64,000 bases of DNA from Yersinia entomophaga (GCF_001656035.1 NZ_CP010029.1:2429076-2493075); one strand, 5' to 3'; positions 1 to 10,358 are shown, counted from the stretch's first letter. Numbers and translations are program-made. Notes: generated by a model not told the origin, from the letters alone.

Positions 1-2138
1 AACATTTTGCCCTCGCCAAACAAATCACCCACCACGTTCATGCCGGCCATTAACGGGCCTTCAATCACTTCAATCGGTCTGTCGGCTTCCTGACGAGCCT
101 CTTCGGTATCCAGTTCGATAAATTCGGTAATGCCTTTCACCAACGAATATTCCAACCGTTTCACCACCGGCCAGCCTCGCCATTCCGCCTGCTGCACCGC
201 AACTTCATCACTTTTGCTGCCACGAAACTTTTCGGCGATATCCAGCAGTCGCTCGGTGCTGTCATTACGGCGGTTCAGAATCACATCTTCAACCGCATCA
301 CGCAATTCATCGGATAAATCGTCGTAAATTGCCAATTGACCTGCGTTGACTATCCCCATATCCATGCCGCTGCGAATGGCGTAATACAGGAAAACCGCAT
401 GGATCGCTTCACGTACCGGGTCGTTGCCACGGAACGAGAAAGAAACGTTGGAAACGCCGCCTGAAATGAGGGCGTGAGGCAGCTCGCCTTTAATATCCGC
501 ACAGGCCTCAATAAAATCAACGGCATAGTTATTATGTTCTTCAATACCAGTAGCAACAGCAAAGATATTTGGGTCAAAAATAATATCTTCCGGCGGGAAG
601 CCGACGGTTTCCGTCAGCAGCTTATAGGCGCGACGACAAATCTCGATTTTGCGCGCGCGAGTATCGGCCTGCCCAGCTTCATCAAAAGCCATCACTACCA
701 TGGCCGCACCGTAACGACGTACCAATTTAGCGTGATGAATAAAGGCTGCCTCGCCTTCCTTCATCGAAATCGAGTTAACAATTCCTTTGCCCTGAATGCA
801 CTTAAGCCCCTTTTCGATCACGTCCCATTTCGAGGAATCGATCATGATAGGTACGCGGGCAATATCCGGTTCACCGGCAATCAGATTCAGGAAACGCACC
901 ATCGCCGCTTCCGCATCCAACATGCCTTCATCCATATTGATATCAATGATTTGCGCACCGCTTTCTACCTGCTGGCGAGCCACATCTAAAGCTTCAGCGT
1001 ATTTCTCTTCCTTAATCAGCCGTTTGAAACGAGCAGAGCCGGTCACGTTGGTTCGTTCGCCCACGTTGACAAATAACGTATTGGCATCAATGGTTAAGGG
1101 TTCCAACCCAGCCAGACGGCAGGCGACCGGAATCTGCGGTAATGCGCGCGGCGGCATGCCAGCGACGGCTTTTACCATCGCGGCAATATGACGCGGCGTA
1201 GTCCCACAGCAGCCACCAACGATATTCAGAAAGCCTGATCGCGCCCATTCAGCGATATGCTCAGCCATTTCTTTGGCGTCCAGATCGTATTCACCAAAAG
1301 CATTCGGTAAGCCAGCGTTGGGATGAGCACTAACGTAACACTCTGAAATTCTGGATAACTCAGCCACATACTGGCGTAACTCATCCGGCCCCAAAGCGCA
1401 GTTCAGGCCGAATGACAGCGGTTTTACGTGGCGCAATGAATTATAAAAAGCTTCGGTGGTTTGCCCGGAAAGCGTGCGGCCAGAGGCATCGGTGATGGTG
1501 CCAGATACCATTACCGGCAGCACCACGCCCAAGGCTTCAAATTCGGTTTCTACCGCAAAAGTTGCGGCTTTGGCGTTCAGGGTATCGAACACCGTTTCAA
1601 TCATAATAATATCGACGCCGCCCTCCACCAGCGCTCGGGTGGATTCGCGGTAGGCTTCCACCAATTGATCGAAGCTAACGTTACGGAAAGCCGGATCGTT
1701 AACCTTGGGAGAAATAGAGGCAGTTCGGTTAGTCGGGCCAAGCACACCGGCAACGTAGCGCGGTTTATCCGGCGTTCGGGCGGTCCATTCATCGGCGCAG
1801 AGTCGGGCTAGTCGGGCGGCCTCGTAGTTAATCTCTGCCGAGAGCGACTCCATTTGATAATCCGCCATAGCAATGGTGGTGGAGTTAAAGGTATTGGTTT
1901 CAAGAATATCCGCACCGGCTTCAAGATAAGCATTGTGAATGGCGGTAATCACTTCGGGCTTGGAGAGAACCAATAGATCGTTATTTCCTTTCAGATCGCT
2001 CGGCCAATCCGCAAAACGTTCTCCGCGATAATCGGCTTCTTCCAGACGATAGCTCTGGATCATGGTGCCCATGCCGCCATCTAATACTAAAATACGTTTT
2101 GCCAGCTGCTGGTGCAGTTTTTCTACTCGATTTGTCAC
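1..2138 (-). CDS. metH: Cobalamin-dependent methionine synthase, partial (C-terminal part outside window)
   Basis: MetH transfers a methyl group from 5-methyltetrahydrofolate to homocysteine through cobalamin, the last step of methionine synthesis in the cytoplasm. The gene enters the window from the left edge, so only about 712 N-terminal residues of a protein that is usually about 1,227 are present. They cover the homocysteine-binding barrel, with zinc-ligand motifs GLNCAL (near 1390) and GGCCGTTP (near 1210), then the pterin-binding barrel. The cobalamin and reactivation domains lie outside. I chose a GTG start at 2138 because it is preceded by GAGG at normal spacing and gives the family's N-terminus (VTNRVEKL, then [14 protein letters not shown]). 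It is divergent from iclR, as in E. coli. Confidence 0.96.
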   Translation of the reverse strand, partial: MTNRVEKLHQQLAKRILVLDGGMGTMIQSYRLEEADYRGERFADWPSDLKGNNDLLVLSKPEVITAIHNAYLEAGADILETNTFNSTTIAMADYQMESLSAEINYEAARLARLCADEWTARTPDKPRYVAGVLGPTNRTASISPKVNDPAFRNVSFDQLVEAYRESTRALVEGGVDIIMIETVFDTLNAKAATFAVETEFEALGVVLPVMVSGTITDASGRTLSGQTTEAFYNSLRHVKPLSFGLNCALGPDELRQYVAELSRISECYVSAHPNAGLPNAFGEYDLDAKEMAEHIAEWARSGFLNIVGGCCGTTPRHIAAMVKAVAGMPPRALPQIPVACRLAGLEPLTIDANTLFVNVGERTNVTGSARFKRLIKEEKYAEALDVARQQVESGAQIIDINMDEGMLDAEAAMVRFLNLIAGEPDIARVPIMIDSSKWDVIEKGLKCIQGKGIVNSISMKEGEAAFIHHAKLVRRYGAAMVVMAFDEAGQADTRARKIEICRRAYKLLTETVGFPPEDIIFDPNIFAVATGIEEHNNYAVDFIEACADIKGELPHALISGGVSNVSFSFRGNDPVREAIHAVFLYYAIRSGMDMGIVNAGQLAIYDDLSDELRDAVEDVILNRRNDSTERLLDIAEKFRGSKSDEVAVQQAEWRGWPVVKRLEYSLVKGITEFIELDTEEARQEADRPIEVIEGPLMAGMNVVGDLFGEGKM

Positions 2139-2348
2139 TGTCGCCTCTTCGCCTCGATGCCCTGCCAAATATCATCCCAGCCCATATTTCAGAGCCGTTT
2201 AACCTATCGGAACTGCTGCAAAAGCCAGCAAGCCATCCTAGCACAAGTTATAAGGCTAATGAGTCGACGGGAAGTTGAGACTTTTTCAGGTAGAAATCTG
2301 CACACATCGGATGAGCGTTTTGGCCCATTAGCATGCATAATTATAAAA

Positions 2349-2363
2349 CGAAAATGAATTCCA
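2349..2363. promoter_or_regulatory. Candidate IclR operator upstream of iclR
   Basis: Read on the minus strand, these 15 bases match the IclR consensus TGGAAATNATTTCCA at 12 of 14 defined positions. The site lies 23 bp before the iclR start codon, which fits the known autoregulation of iclR in E. coli. It is a motif match only. Confidence 0.5.
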
Positions 2364-2386
2364 TTATATTTCCAGGGAGCTGATTT

Positions 2387-3223
2387 ATGACGATACCGAT
2401 TCCCATTAAACGGGGAAAGAAAACAAAGGCTAGTGGAGCTACATCAGCAGCGGCTACCGGTCAGGTTCAATCATTGACTCGCGGCCTTAAATTACTGGAA
2501 TATATTTCCGAATCCCAAGGTCAGGTTGCTCTGACGGATCTGGCACAACAGGCCGGTTTACCTAATTCAACGACTCACCGCTTGCTGACTACTATGCAAC
2601 AGCAGGGCTTCGTACGTCAGGTGGGAGATTTAGGGCTGTGGACCATGGGCGCGCAAGCGTTTGTCGTTGGCAGCAGCTTTTTACAAAGCCGCAATCTACT
2701 GGCCATGGTACATCCGATTCTGCGGCGTTTGATGGATGAATCCGGCGAAACCGTCAATCTGGCGGTATTGGATCACAGCGATTATCAGGCGATCATTATC
2801 GATCAGGTGCAATGTACCGCGCTGATGCGTATGTCTGCTCCTATTGGCGGTAAGCTTCCCATGCATGCTTCCGGTGCAGGAAAAGCGTTCTTGTCGACTC
2901 TGTCAGATGAAAAGCTGGTGCAGCTACTCCATAAAAAAGGTCTGCACGCCTACACCCAACACACCCGCACGAATCCGGTCAGTTTAAAAGAGAATTTGGC
3001 GCAAATTCGCAAGCAGGGCTATTCCTTCGATGATGAAGAACATGCGCTGGGCTTGCGTTGTATCGCTGCCTGTCTGTATGACGAACATCATGAAGCCTTC
3101 GCCGCTATCTCTATTTCTGGGCCGGTTTCACGCATCACCGATGACCGCGTGACCGAGCTAGGGGCGCTGGTTATTCACGCCGCCAAAGAAATTACGCAAT
3201 CCTACGGCGGCGGTAATCGCTAA
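2387..3223 (+). CDS. iclR: Glyoxylate bypass (acetate) operon repressor
   Basis: IclR-family transcriptional repressor of aceBAK, 278 residues (E. coli 274). An N-terminal winged helix-turn-helix (about residues 30-90, containing LPNSTTHRLLTTMQQQGFV) is followed by the effector-binding domain, with the conserved stretches GGKLPMHASGAGKA and FDDEEHALGLRC. The start is set by GGGAG seven bases before the ATG. The gene is convergent with aceK, with only 39 bp between the stops; the arpA gene found there in E. coli is absent. IclR operators are visible upstream of this gene and of aceB, so the regulator lies beside its target operon. Confidence 0.96.
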   Translation: MTIPIPIKRGKKTKASGATSAAATGQVQSLTRGLKLLEYISESQGQVALTDLAQQAGLPNSTTHRLLTTMQQQGFVRQVGDLGLWTMGAQAFVVGSSFLQSRNLLAMVHPILRRLMDESGETVNLAVLDHSDYQAIIIDQVQCTALMRMSAPIGGKLPMHASGAGKAFLSTLSDEKLVQLLHKKGLHAYTQHTRTNPVSLKENLAQIRKQGYSFDDEEHALGLRCIAACLYDEHHEAFAAISISGPVSRITDDRVTELGALVIHAAKEITQSYGGGNR

Positions 3224-3230
3224 GTAAAAT

Positions 3231-3257
3231 GCCTCACTCGCGCGCCGCTAGTGGGGC
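3231..3257. terminator. Stem-loop between convergent iclR and aceK
   Basis: GCCTCACT (3231-3238) pairs with AGTGGGGC (3250-3257), allowing one G-U pair. In the aceK direction the stem is followed by only a short T-rich run, so it is a weak intrinsic terminator candidate shared by two converging genes. Confidence 0.4.
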
Positions 3258-3262
3258 AAAAA

Positions 3263-4990
3263 TCACCCTATAATCCGTTGTGAGAAGCGCTGCTTACGCC
3301 GATAGGCGAAAACATCCTCCACATGCCCATGACGAATACGCTGTTGCAAACCGCGCCAGTATTCAGCGTGGAATAAATCCTCGTGCATCTCTTCAAAGCA
3401 GGCTCTGACTTGCGGATCGCTGCAAAGAAAATGGCGGAACTCTTCAGGAAAAACATCATTTGGAGAAACGCTGTACCAAGGCTCGCTAGCCATTTCGTCC
3501 TCCGGATAGCGCGGCGGAGGAATATCACGGAAATTCACTTCGGTCATATAACAAATTTCATCGTAATCGTAGAAAACGACGCGTCCGTGGCGCGTGACGC
3601 CAAAGTTTTTAAACAGCATGTCGCCGGGGAAAATATTTGCTGCGGCTAGCTGTTTTATCGCATTGCCGTATTCTTCAATCGCGTCCCATAACTGCCGCTC
3701 ATTAGCCTGCTCCATATAGATATTCAGCGGTATCATGCGCCGCTCCATATACAGATGCTTAATCACAATTTGGTCGCCTAAATCTTCCAGTTTTTCCGGC
3801 ACTTCCAGCCGTAGCTCGGCCAGCAGTTCCTGACTGATACGATTCTTATCGATAACAAAATTTTCAAATTCCTGAGTATCCGCCATGCGCCCAACGCGGT
3901 CATGCTCTTTAACTAACTGATAGCACTCCTGCACTCGCGCCTGGCTGACCTCTTTTTGCGGAGCAAACTGGTCTTTAATCACTTTGAATACCCGATCGAA
4001 GGACGGCAAAGTAAATACCAGCATGACCATGCCTTTCACCCCTGGAGCAACAATAAACTGCTCATCGGATTGATGCACATAGGTGAGATATTCGCGGTAG
4101 CTTTCGGTTTTTCCGTGCTTTTGACAGCCTATCGCCATATACAATTCGGCGGTAGATTTGCCCGGTAAAATTTCCCTTAGCCATTCCACCATCGCCGCTG
4201 GCAACGGGGCATAAACCATGAAATAGGAGCGAGCGAAACCAAACACAATACTGGCCTCGGCTTTGCTGGTCAGGCAGGTGTCAATAAATAATGCTGCCGA
4301 TTCATTGTGATGAATCGGCAGTAAGAACGGATGTACTCCGTCAGACAATCTGAGCTTTCCCACTAGCCACGCCGCTTTATTACGATAAAACAGTTCGTTG
4401 GCAATCTGGAAGCGAGCGGTAGCCAGTTGCTGCGGGCTAAATGCCTGTTGGAGCGCAGCAACGATATATTCAATGTCTCTGGGCAGATTTTCCCAAGGTA
4501 AACGAAGGGGTAAATCATTCAATATCGTCTGCAACATCGCAGATAAACCCTGCTCTGGCGTAAAATCCCGCGCCAATGGCCGTGGAATATCGCGAAAACG
4601 TCGTTCCGGCTGGGAGCTGAAAACAAAGAGCTTGTCCTGAGTTAACTCACGGTGTTTAAACAGGCGGCAATAAACCGAGTTAAAAAAGCTTTCGGCTATT
4701 TCGAAACGTGGATAATCCGGCAATAGATCGGTATAGATAGCTTTTACCCGCGCCAGAAATTCGGCGTCAAAACTTCCGCTGCCGGTAATGCGTTTTAGTT
4801 GCTCCACCACCAGTCCAACGTGGTGATCATAGAGATGAATTCGCTTTTTCATGGCTTGCTGAATCGCTTGCCAGTCGGCCTGCTCAAAGCGCTGCTGAGC
4901 GCCTGCGGTCACTTCCAGAAAGCGGCCATACTGTGCATCAAAACCCTGCAAAATAGTTTGGGCGATTAACTGCTCTAAGCTTATTGCCAT
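3263..4990 (-). CDS. aceK: Isocitrate dehydrogenase kinase/phosphatase
   Basis: AceK phosphorylates and dephosphorylates isocitrate dehydrogenase, switching carbon flow between the TCA cycle and the glyoxylate bypass. 575 residues, close to the E. coli protein (578). The regulatory N-terminal half is followed by the kinase-like domain: the nucleotide-binding segment around [20 protein letters not shown] and the catalytic-loop motif [11 protein letters not shown] are both intact. I chose ATG 4990, which has GGGAGG five bases upstream; an in-frame GTG two codons earlier lies within the ribosome-binding region. It is the last gene of aceBAK, separated from aceA by 77 bp that hold a perfect hairpin. 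Confidence 0.96.
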   Translation of the reverse strand: MAISLEQLIAQTILQGFDAQYGRFLEVTAGAQQRFEQADWQAIQQAMKKRIHLYDHHVGLVVEQLKRITGSGSFDAEFLARVKAIYTDLLPDYPRFEIAESFFNSVYCRLFKHRELTQDKLFVFSSQPERRFRDIPRPLARDFTPEQGLSAMLQTILNDLPLRLPWENLPRDIEYIVAALQQAFSPQQLATARFQIANELFYRNKAAWLVGKLRLSDGVHPFLLPIHHNESAALFIDTCLTSKAEASIVFGFARSYFMVYAPLPAAMVEWLREILPGKSTAELYMAIGCQKHGKTESYREYLTYVHQSDEQFIVAPGVKGMVMLVFTLPSFDRVFKVIKDQFAPQKEVSQARVQECYQLVKEHDRVGRMADTQEFENFVIDKNRISQELLAELRLEVPEKLEDLGDQIVIKHLYMERRMIPLNIYMEQANERQLWDAIEEYGNAIKQLAAANIFPGDMLFKNFGVTRHGRVVFYDYDEICYMTEVNFRDIPPPRYPEDEMASEPWYSVSPNDVFPEEFRHFLCSDPQVRACFEEMHEDLFHAEYWRGLQQRIRHGHVEDVFAYRRKQRFSQRIIG

Positions 4991-5014
4991 GCTCACCTCC
5001 CGCTACACGGAACA

Positions 5015-5034
5015 GAGCCTGCATACGCAGGCTC
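5015..5034. repeat. Perfect 8-bp stem-loop in the aceA-aceK gap
   Basis: GAGCCTGC and GCAGGCTC flank an ATAC loop. It lies 25 bp before the aceK start with no T-tract. In E. coli the aceA-aceK gap also holds stem-loops thought to keep aceK expression far below aceA; a similar mRNA-processing or attenuating role here is inference. Confidence 0.5.
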
Positions 5035-5067
5035 CGGTTAACAATGATTGCTAGTTCGGCAGTAGGA

Positions 5068-6375
5068 TTAGAACTGCTGCTCTTCTGTCGATCCGGTCAG
5101 CGCCGTTACTGAAGATTCGCCACCCTGAATGATATTGGTCACTTTATCAAAGTAACCGGTCCCTACTTCCTGCTGATGGGAAGCAAAGGTATAGCCACGA
5201 TCCACCGAGGCAAATTCAGGCTGTTGCACTTTCTCTACGTAATGCTTCATTCCTTCGCCCTGAGCATAGGCGTGCGCCAGGTCGAACATGTTGAACCACA
5301 TGCTGTGAATACCGGCCAGCGTAATAAACTGATATTTGTAGCCCATTGCAGCCAGATCTTCCTGGAAGCTGGCAATTTGCTTATCGCTAAGATTCTTTTT
5401 CCAGTTAAAGGACGGCGAGCAGTTATAAGCCAGCAATTTACCTGGGAATTTAGCGTGAACCGCATCGGCAAAACGCTTCGCCAGCGCCAAGTCCGGCGTA
5501 GAAGTTTCGCACCACACCAAATCTGCATAAGGGGCATAAGCCAGACCACGGCTAATCGCCTGCTCAATACCGGCGTGAGTGCGGAAGAAGCCTTCGGCGG
5601 TACGTTCGCCGCTGATAAATTCACGATCGTAAGGATCGCAGTCGGAAGTCAACAGATCCGCCGCATCAGCATCGGTACGAGCGATCAATAAGGTCGGTAC
5701 ACCCAATACGTCCGCCGCCAAGCGCGCAGCAACCAGTTTCTGAATAGCTTCCTGAGTTGGTACCAATACCTTGCCGCCCATGTGCCCACATTTCTTCACT
5801 GCCGCCAGCTGATCTTCGAAGTGAACGCCCGCTGCACCGGCTTCAATCATGGCTTTCATCAGTTCAAAAGCATTTAACACACCGCCAAAACCAGCTTCCG
5901 CATCAGCCACAATCGGCAGGAAATAATCGGTATAACCTTGAGTACCCGGCTCGATATTATTCGACCATTGGATTTGGTCAGCTCGGCGGAAACTGTTATT
6001 AATGCGTTTAACTACGGCAGGAACCGAATCTACCGGATATAAAGACTGGTCCGGATACATGCTGGATGCGGTATTGGCATCTGCCGCGACCTGCCAACCG
6101 GACAAATAAATAGCTTCCACACCGGCCTTAGCCTGCTGCAAAGCCTGACCGCCGGTTAATGCGCCCAAACAGTTGATGTAGCCTTTACGAGCGCCACCAT
6201 GCAATAAATCCCACAGTTTTTGCGCACCGTGCTGCGCCAGCGTGCATTCCGGATTGACCGAGCCGCGCAATTTAATCACTTCTTCAGCGCTGTAAGGACG
6301 GGTAATCCCTTCCCAGCGCGCTGATTTCCAGTCTTGTTCCAATTGCTTGATTTGTTGAGCACGAGAGGTAGTCAT
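5068..6375 (-). CDS. aceA: Isocitrate lyase
   Basis: Splits isocitrate into succinate and glyoxylate, the first step of the glyoxylate bypass during growth on acetate or fatty acids. 435 residues (E. coli 434). The catalytic cysteine lies in the intact signature KKCGHMGGK (around residue 195), and the metal/substrate-binding residues of the TIM barrel are present ([24 protein letters not shown]). AAGGA precedes the ATG. It is the middle gene of aceBAK, 30 bp after aceB. Confidence 0.98.
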   Translation of the reverse strand: MTTSRAQQIKQLEQDWKSARWEGITRPYSAEEVIKLRGSVNPECTLAQHGAQKLWDLLHGGARKGYINCLGALTGGQALQQAKAGVEAIYLSGWQVAADANTASSMYPDQSLYPVDSVPAVVKRINNSFRRADQIQWSNNIEPGTQGYTDYFLPIVADAEAGFGGVLNAFELMKAMIEAGAAGVHFEDQLAAVKKCGHMGGKVLVPTQEAIQKLVAARLAADVLGVPTLLIARTDADAADLLTSDCDPYDREFISGERTAEGFFRTHAGIEQAISRGLAYAPYADLVWCETSTPDLALAKRFADAVHAKFPGKLLAYNCSPSFNWKKNLSDKQIASFQEDLAAMGYKYQFITLAGIHSMWFNMFDLAHAYAQGEGMKHYVEKVQQPEFASVDRGYTFASHQQEVGTGYFDKVTNIIQGGESSVTALTGSTEEQQF

Positions 6376-6405
6376 TGTTCTTATCCTTATTATTAATTTG
6401 TAGGG

Positions 6406-8004
6406 TTATGCCAGCAGCGCGTAGCCAGGCAGGGTCAGGAAGTCGATCAGCTCGTCTTGTGTTGTTATACGTTCCATCAACTGAGCGGCTTCTTTAAAGC
6501 GGCCGGAATCAAAGCGTTCGGAACCAAGCTCTTGCTTAACAACCTGCATTTCTTCACTCAACATTGTGCGGAACAATTCTTTAGTGACTTTTTTCCCGTT
6601 ACTCAGGGATTTTTGGTGGTGAATCCATTGCCAGATAGAGGTACGGGATATCTCAGCCGTCGCAGCATCTTCCATCAGTCCATAGATAGGTACGCAGCCG
6701 TTACCGGAGATCCAGGCTTCAATGTATTGCACCGCCACGCGGATATTGGCGCGCATACCTTCTTCGGTTCTTTCACCAGAACAGGGCTCTAGCAATTCAG
6801 CGGCGGTAATAGGTTTATCCTGTGCACGACTCACTTCCAATTGATTCGGACGATTCCCTAATACGCGATTAAATACTTCCATCACCGTATCTGCCAACCC
6901 CGGATGCGCAACCCAGGTGCCATCGTGGCCATTAGTGGCTTCCAATTCTTTATCGGCTCGGACTTTATCCAACACCCAAGCGTTCTTCTCTGCGTCTTTA
7001 CTCGGAATAAAGGCCGCCATTCCCCCCATAGCCAACGCACCGCGCTTATGGCAGGTTTTTATCAGCAGGCGAGAGTATGCGCTGAGGAAAGGTTGAGTCA
7101 TGGTGACGGATTGACGATCGGGCAAAACGCGATCGCTATGATTCTTCAATGTTTTGATATAGCTGAAAATGTAATCCCAGCGTCCGCAGTTAAGGCCAAC
7201 AATGTGGTGACGCAGGTGATATAGGATTTCGTCCATCTGAAACACTGCAGGCAATGTTTCGATTAATACCGTGGCTTTAATGGTTCCCTGCGGCAAACCA
7301 AAGCGCTGTTCCGTAAAGGTAAAGACGTCGCTCCACCAGGCAGCTTCTTGGTAGGACTGCATTTTGGGCAGATAGAAATAAGGGCCACTACCATTCGCCA
7401 GCAGGTGTTCATAATTATGTAAGAAATAAAGGGCGAAATCGAACAGACCACCAGAGATAGCTTCTCCCTGATAAGTCACGTGTTTTTCAGGTAAATGCAG
7501 GCCGCGCACTCGCGCAATCAAAACCGCCGGATTTGGTTTTAGCTGGTAAATCTTGCCTGATTCATTGGTATAAGAAATAGTTCCTTTCACCGCATCATGC
7601 AGGTTAATTTGACCTTCAATCACTTTATCCCAACTCGGTGCCAGCGAATCTTCAAAATCTGCCATGAAGACTTTCACATTAGCATTCAGCGCGTTAATCA
7701 CCATTTTGCGCTCTACCGGGCCGGTTATCTCAACCCGACGATCCTGTAAATCAGCAGGGATATTCTGAATTTTCCAGTCACCATTGCGAATGGAAGTGGT
7801 TTCCGAAATAAAGTCCGGCAATCCGCCATTATCAATGCCATGTTGCCATTTCTCGCGTGCAGCAAGGAGTTGACAGCGACGTTCTGAGAATTCAGCAACC
7901 AATTCCGTTAAAAACTCGATGGCCTGAGCGGTCAATACCTGACGCTCCGCAGTGGAAAACTTCTGCGTGAAGACTAACTCCGTGCCTACTAACTGTTGTG
8001 TCAT
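6406..8004 (-). CDS. aceB: Malate synthase A
   Basis: Condenses glyoxylate with acetyl-CoA to malate, the second reaction of the glyoxylate bypass. 532 residues, matching the family length (E. coli 533). Conserved stretches include the substrate arginine in VRGLHLPEK, the acidic metal-ligand region (TVLIETLPAVFQMDE, GLNCGRWDYIFS) and the catalytic aspartate in YGLMEDAATAEISR. The open frame extends 13 codons further upstream, but ATG 8004 follows GAGGAAAGGG directly and gives the E. coli-like N-terminus. First gene of the aceBAK operon; promoter and IclR operators lie at 8133-8257. Confidence 0.98.
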   Translation of the reverse strand: MTQQLVGTELVFTQKFSTAERQVLTAQAIEFLTELVAEFSERRCQLLAAREKWQHGIDNGGLPDFISETTSIRNGDWKIQNIPADLQDRRVEITGPVERKMVINALNANVKVFMADFEDSLAPSWDKVIEGQINLHDAVKGTISYTNESGKIYQLKPNPAVLIARVRGLHLPEKHVTYQGEAISGGLFDFALYFLHNYEHLLANGSGPYFYLPKMQSYQEAAWWSDVFTFTEQRFGLPQGTIKATVLIETLPAVFQMDEILYHLRHHIVGLNCGRWDYIFSYIKTLKNHSDRVLPDRQSVTMTQPFLSAYSRLLIKTCHKRGALAMGGMAAFIPSKDAEKNAWVLDKVRADKELEATNGHDGTWVAHPGLADTVMEVFNRVLGNRPNQLEVSRAQDKPITAAELLEPCSGERTEEGMRANIRVAVQYIEAWISGNGCVPIYGLMEDAATAEISRTSIWQWIHHQKSLSNGKKVTKELFRTMLSEEMQVVKQELGSERFDSGRFKEAAQLMERITTQDELIDFLTLPGYALLA

Positions 8005-8132
8005 TACCCTTTCCTCATCCCAATCTGACGGCATATACACCAACGCACAAGCGGCGTACTTACCGCCTGAGACGCATTTTATGAGTCATTGGCGGCAAGA
8101 TTTTCTGGTCGTTTTTCACCCCAACAGAATTA

Positions 8133-8160
8133 AGAATAATCAATTAATCATGAAAATCAA
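8133..8160 (-). promoter_or_regulatory. aceB promoter (-35 TTGATT, -10 TATTCT)
   Basis: On the minus strand TTGATT (8155-8160) and TATTCT (8133-8138) are separated by 16 bp, giving a start point near 8126 and a leader of about 120 nt before aceB. The -35 hexamer lies inside the strong IclR operator match, as in E. coli. Confidence 0.55.
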
Positions 8161-8173
8161 AAACGATTTCCAT
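8150..8173. promoter_or_regulatory. IclR operator overlapping the aceB promoter
   Basis: On the minus strand this reads ATGGAAATCGTTTTTGATTT followed by TCAT, nearly identical to the E. coli aceB operator as I recall it. It covers the -35 region, so IclR bound here would block RNA polymerase. Confidence 0.7.
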
Positions 8174-8242
8174 TTTTATATTAAATATTTATTTAATCTT
8201 TATTTATCAATTGATTAACACAAATAACAAAATACACACTTC

Positions 8243-8257
8243 AGGAAAGGCATTCCA
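8243..8257. promoter_or_regulatory. Possible second, upstream IclR site for aceB
   Basis: A 10-of-14 match to the IclR consensus on the minus strand, about 120 bp upstream of the inferred aceB start point. This is the position of the distal, cooperatively bound IclR site known in E. coli. Weak by sequence alone. Confidence 0.3.
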
Positions 8258-8351
8258 TAAATGACAAAATTCCGTTGTAACATATTGTTTAATATAGAGA
8301 TTAGACCAGTTGGAAAGGGATTGTTTATGCAGAATAGCAGAAGAAATGGTT

Positions 8352-8372
8352 AGGCGGCATCGATTCAGCCGC
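8352..8372 (-). terminator. Stem-loop after metA
   Basis: GGCGGC (8352-8357) pairs with GCCGCC (8367-8372) just past the metA stop. Only a poor T-rich run follows on the minus strand. Probable metA transcript end, low certainty. No gene is seen in the rest of 8005-8387, which holds the aceB control region. Confidence 0.4.
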
Positions 8373-8387
8373 CATATAAAGATGAAA

Positions 8388-9317
8388 TCAGTCGAGAGTC
8401 GGGTTCATTTGACGTAGATCGAACGGCGTAATCTGATAGACATAATAATTGAGCCAATTGGCAAATAATAAGTGTCCATGGCTACGCCATGAGGCTAATG
8501 GGCGCTGCGTAGGATCATTCTGTGGGAAGTAATTCAGTGGGACAGCAGGTTCCAGACCCGCAGCCCGATCCCGCGCATATTCCCCTGCCAGCGTATCCAC
8601 ATCGTATTCCGGATGGCCGGTAACGAAAGCGACTCTTTTATCCTTACTGGCAAACAGATAAGCACCGGCCTCATCGGAAGCCGCCAGAATATCCAGATCG
8701 GTGTATTGCTGCAAAATCTCAATCGGAAAATCTGCATAACGGGAATGAGGGGCAAAGAAGCTTTCATCAAAACCACGGGTCAATAACGCCAAAGGTTTCA
8801 GGGTTTGATGGCGATAAATCCCAGACAATTTTTCCTTACGAGTTAGTTTGGGAATCCCATAGAGAATGTTTAAGGCGGCCTGCACTGCCCAGCAGACAAA
8901 TAGCGTTGATGTCACATGATCCTTGGCCCAGGTGATAATGCGTTCTATCTGCGGCCAATAGGCAACATCGCTGAAATCCACTAACCCAAGAGGAGCGCCG
9001 GTTACGATAAGTCCATCAAAATTCTGATTTTTAATCTCTTCAAAATCGCAATAGAAGTTATTCAGATGCTCCGCTGGCGTATTTTTCGATTCGCGGCTAT
9101 CCACTCGTAGCAATTGAATATCCACTTGCAGGGGCGAGTTCGACAGTAAACGTAAAAACTGATTTTCCGTTTCTATCTTCTTAGGCATTAGATTCAGCAC
9201 CAATACTTTTAGCGGTCGAATTTCCTGAGTTTTAGCTCTTGATGAAGTCATCACAAAAACATTCTCATTACGCAAGAAACTCACCGCAGGTAGTTCATCA
9301 GGGACCCGAATTGGCAT
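8388..9317 (-). CDS. metA: Homoserine O-succinyltransferase
   Basis: Activates homoserine with succinyl-CoA, the first committed step of methionine synthesis. 309 residues, exactly the E. coli length. The catalytic triad of the glutamine-amidotransferase-like fold is intact: Cys142 (LFVCWAVQ), His235 and Glu237 ([11 protein letters not shown]). The frame is open 31 codons further upstream, but that extension runs through the MetJ boxes, and [12 protein letters not shown] at 9317 is the family's N-terminus. As in E. coli, metA lies between an rRNA operon and aceBAK, although yjaA and yjaB are missing. Regulation by MetJ is indicated by four met boxes directly upstream. Confidence 0.97.
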   Translation of the reverse strand: MPIRVPDELPAVSFLRNENVFVMTSSRAKTQEIRPLKVLVLNLMPKKIETENQFLRLLSNSPLQVDIQLLRVDSRESKNTPAEHLNNFYCDFEEIKNQNFDGLIVTGAPLGLVDFSDVAYWPQIERIITWAKDHVTSTLFVCWAVQAALNILYGIPKLTRKEKLSGIYRHQTLKPLALLTRGFDESFFAPHSRYADFPIEILQQYTDLDILAASDEAGAYLFASKDKRVAFVTGHPEYDVDTLAGEYARDRAAGLEPAVPLNYFPQNDPTQRPLASWRSHGHLLFANWLNYYVYQITPFDLRQMNPTLD

Positions 9318-9334
9318 GCCTACATCCTCAATAT

Positions 9335-9366
9335 ATCCGTTTATACGTTTAGACTTCCAGACACCT
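9335..9366 (-). promoter_or_regulatory. Array of four MetJ (met box) repeats
   Basis: Four contiguous 8-mers read on the minus strand: AGGTGTCT, GGAAGTCT, AAACGTAT and AAACGGAT. Against the met box AGACGTCT they match 6, 6, 6 and 5 of 8 positions. They start 18 bp from the metA ATG and overlap a likely -10 (TATAAA, 9340-9345). MetJ with S-adenosylmethionine binds such tandem boxes cooperatively, so feedback repression of metA is expected. Confidence 0.75.
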
Positions 9367-9951
9367 GAAGATAACTTTTTCCAAATACAAAGTCGAGTGA
9401 TCAACAACAACCTGAAAATGTTTCATTGCGGTATTAAACCAATGCGCTGCTGTCCTTTACTTCCGCAGCGCGGCCTCGCATTTAGCCTGATTGCAAAATC
9501 ACCCTCAATGATAGGAACAAATAACCAAAAAACATAAATATTATTTAGCTATTGGCGCACCAGTGAAATTGGTTAACATCGTATAAAGCTGACTAATCAT
9601 GCATATTAACAACAATAAATAGACAAAATCAGTGAGTTATGGTGATTATGTTGGCAATATTGCATCATCAAAGGCGATACAGCCACTCAATATCCTAGCA
9701 CCGGATTAATTAAAATAATTAATGCAGTTATTCTGGGCGCCAGAGAGTGACTCGTTACTTATAAAACCAAGGAAGTATTAAGATCTCACCAATGGCTCTA
9801 TTTTATAAAGGTTTATATTTATAAGGTTGCTAGATTGTGGCGACAAGTGACGCCGATAAATCGAGGAAACTACTCAGAGAGTACTATATAGATTTAGAGA
9901 AAGTTAAAATAGGTGCGTATTACTGCTGATATTTTGACAAATTTCAGATAC
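9367..9951. other. Gene-free AT-rich stretch between the rRNA operon and metA
   Basis: About 585 bp without a supportable gene, RNA or repeat. The E. coli counterpart of this interval downstream of rrnE carries yjaA and yjaB; no remnant of either is recognisable here. Confidence 0.6.
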
Positions 9952-9978
9952 AAAAAAGGCCATCCGTTAGGATGGCCT
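9952..9978 (-). terminator. Terminator of the rRNA operon
   Basis: On the minus strand AGGCCATCC, loop TAAC and GGATGGCCT are followed by TTTTTT. This is a strong intrinsic terminator 15 bp after the distal 5S gene. Confidence 0.9.
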
Positions 9979-9992
9979 CGTTTGTTTATTTG

Positions 9993-10112
9993 ATACCTGG
10001 CAGTGTCCTACTCTCGCATGGGGAGACCCCACACTACCATCGGCGCTACGGCGTTTCACTTCTGAGTTCGGCATGGGGTCAGGTGGGACCACCGCGCTAT
10101 TACCGCCAGGTA
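9993..10112 (-). rRNA. rrf: 5S ribosomal RNA, distal copy
   Basis: 120 nt and nearly identical to the proximal 5S. It differs at both ends of the terminal helix: UACCUGG pairs with CCAGGUA instead of UGCCUGG with CCAGGCA, so pairing is kept by covariation. It also differs at nucleotide 11 and near nucleotide 40. It lies after tRNA-Thr, the position of rrfF in E. coli rrnD. Confidence 0.95.
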
Positions 10113-10149
10113 AATTCTTTTCTAAGTGCCGAACTTAAACCCATATAAC

Positions 10150-10225
10150 TGGTGCTGATACCCAGAGTCGAACTGGGGACCTCACCCTTACCAAGGGTGC
10201 GCTCTACCAACTGAGCCATATCAGC
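10150..10225 (-). tRNA. thrV: tRNA-Thr (anticodon GGT)
   Basis: 76 nt with encoded CCA, acceptor stem GCTGATA/TATCAGC and anticodon loop containing TTGGTAA. Located between two 5S genes, as thrV is in E. coli rrnD. Confidence 0.97.
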
Positions 10226-10238
10226 ACAACTAAATTTG

Positions 10239-10358
10239 ATGCCTGGCAGTGTCCTACTCTCGCATGGGGAGACCCCACACTACCATCGGCGCTACGGCGT
10301 TTCACTTCTGAGTTCGGCATGGGATCAGGTGGGACCACCGCGCTATTGCCGCCAGGCA
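10239..10358 (-). rRNA. rrf: 5S ribosomal RNA, proximal copy
   Basis: 120 nt with canonical ends (UGCCUGGCGG at the 5' end, CUGCCAGGCAU at the 3' end). It lies 109 bp after 23S in the same transcript. Confidence 0.97.

Noticed and set aside
474..2357. Plus-strand open frames across the metH region (for example 474-989 and 2112-2357)
   Set aside because: The minus-strand frame encodes conserved MetH motifs throughout. The plus-strand frames are shadows, and the last runs through the metH-iclR control region.
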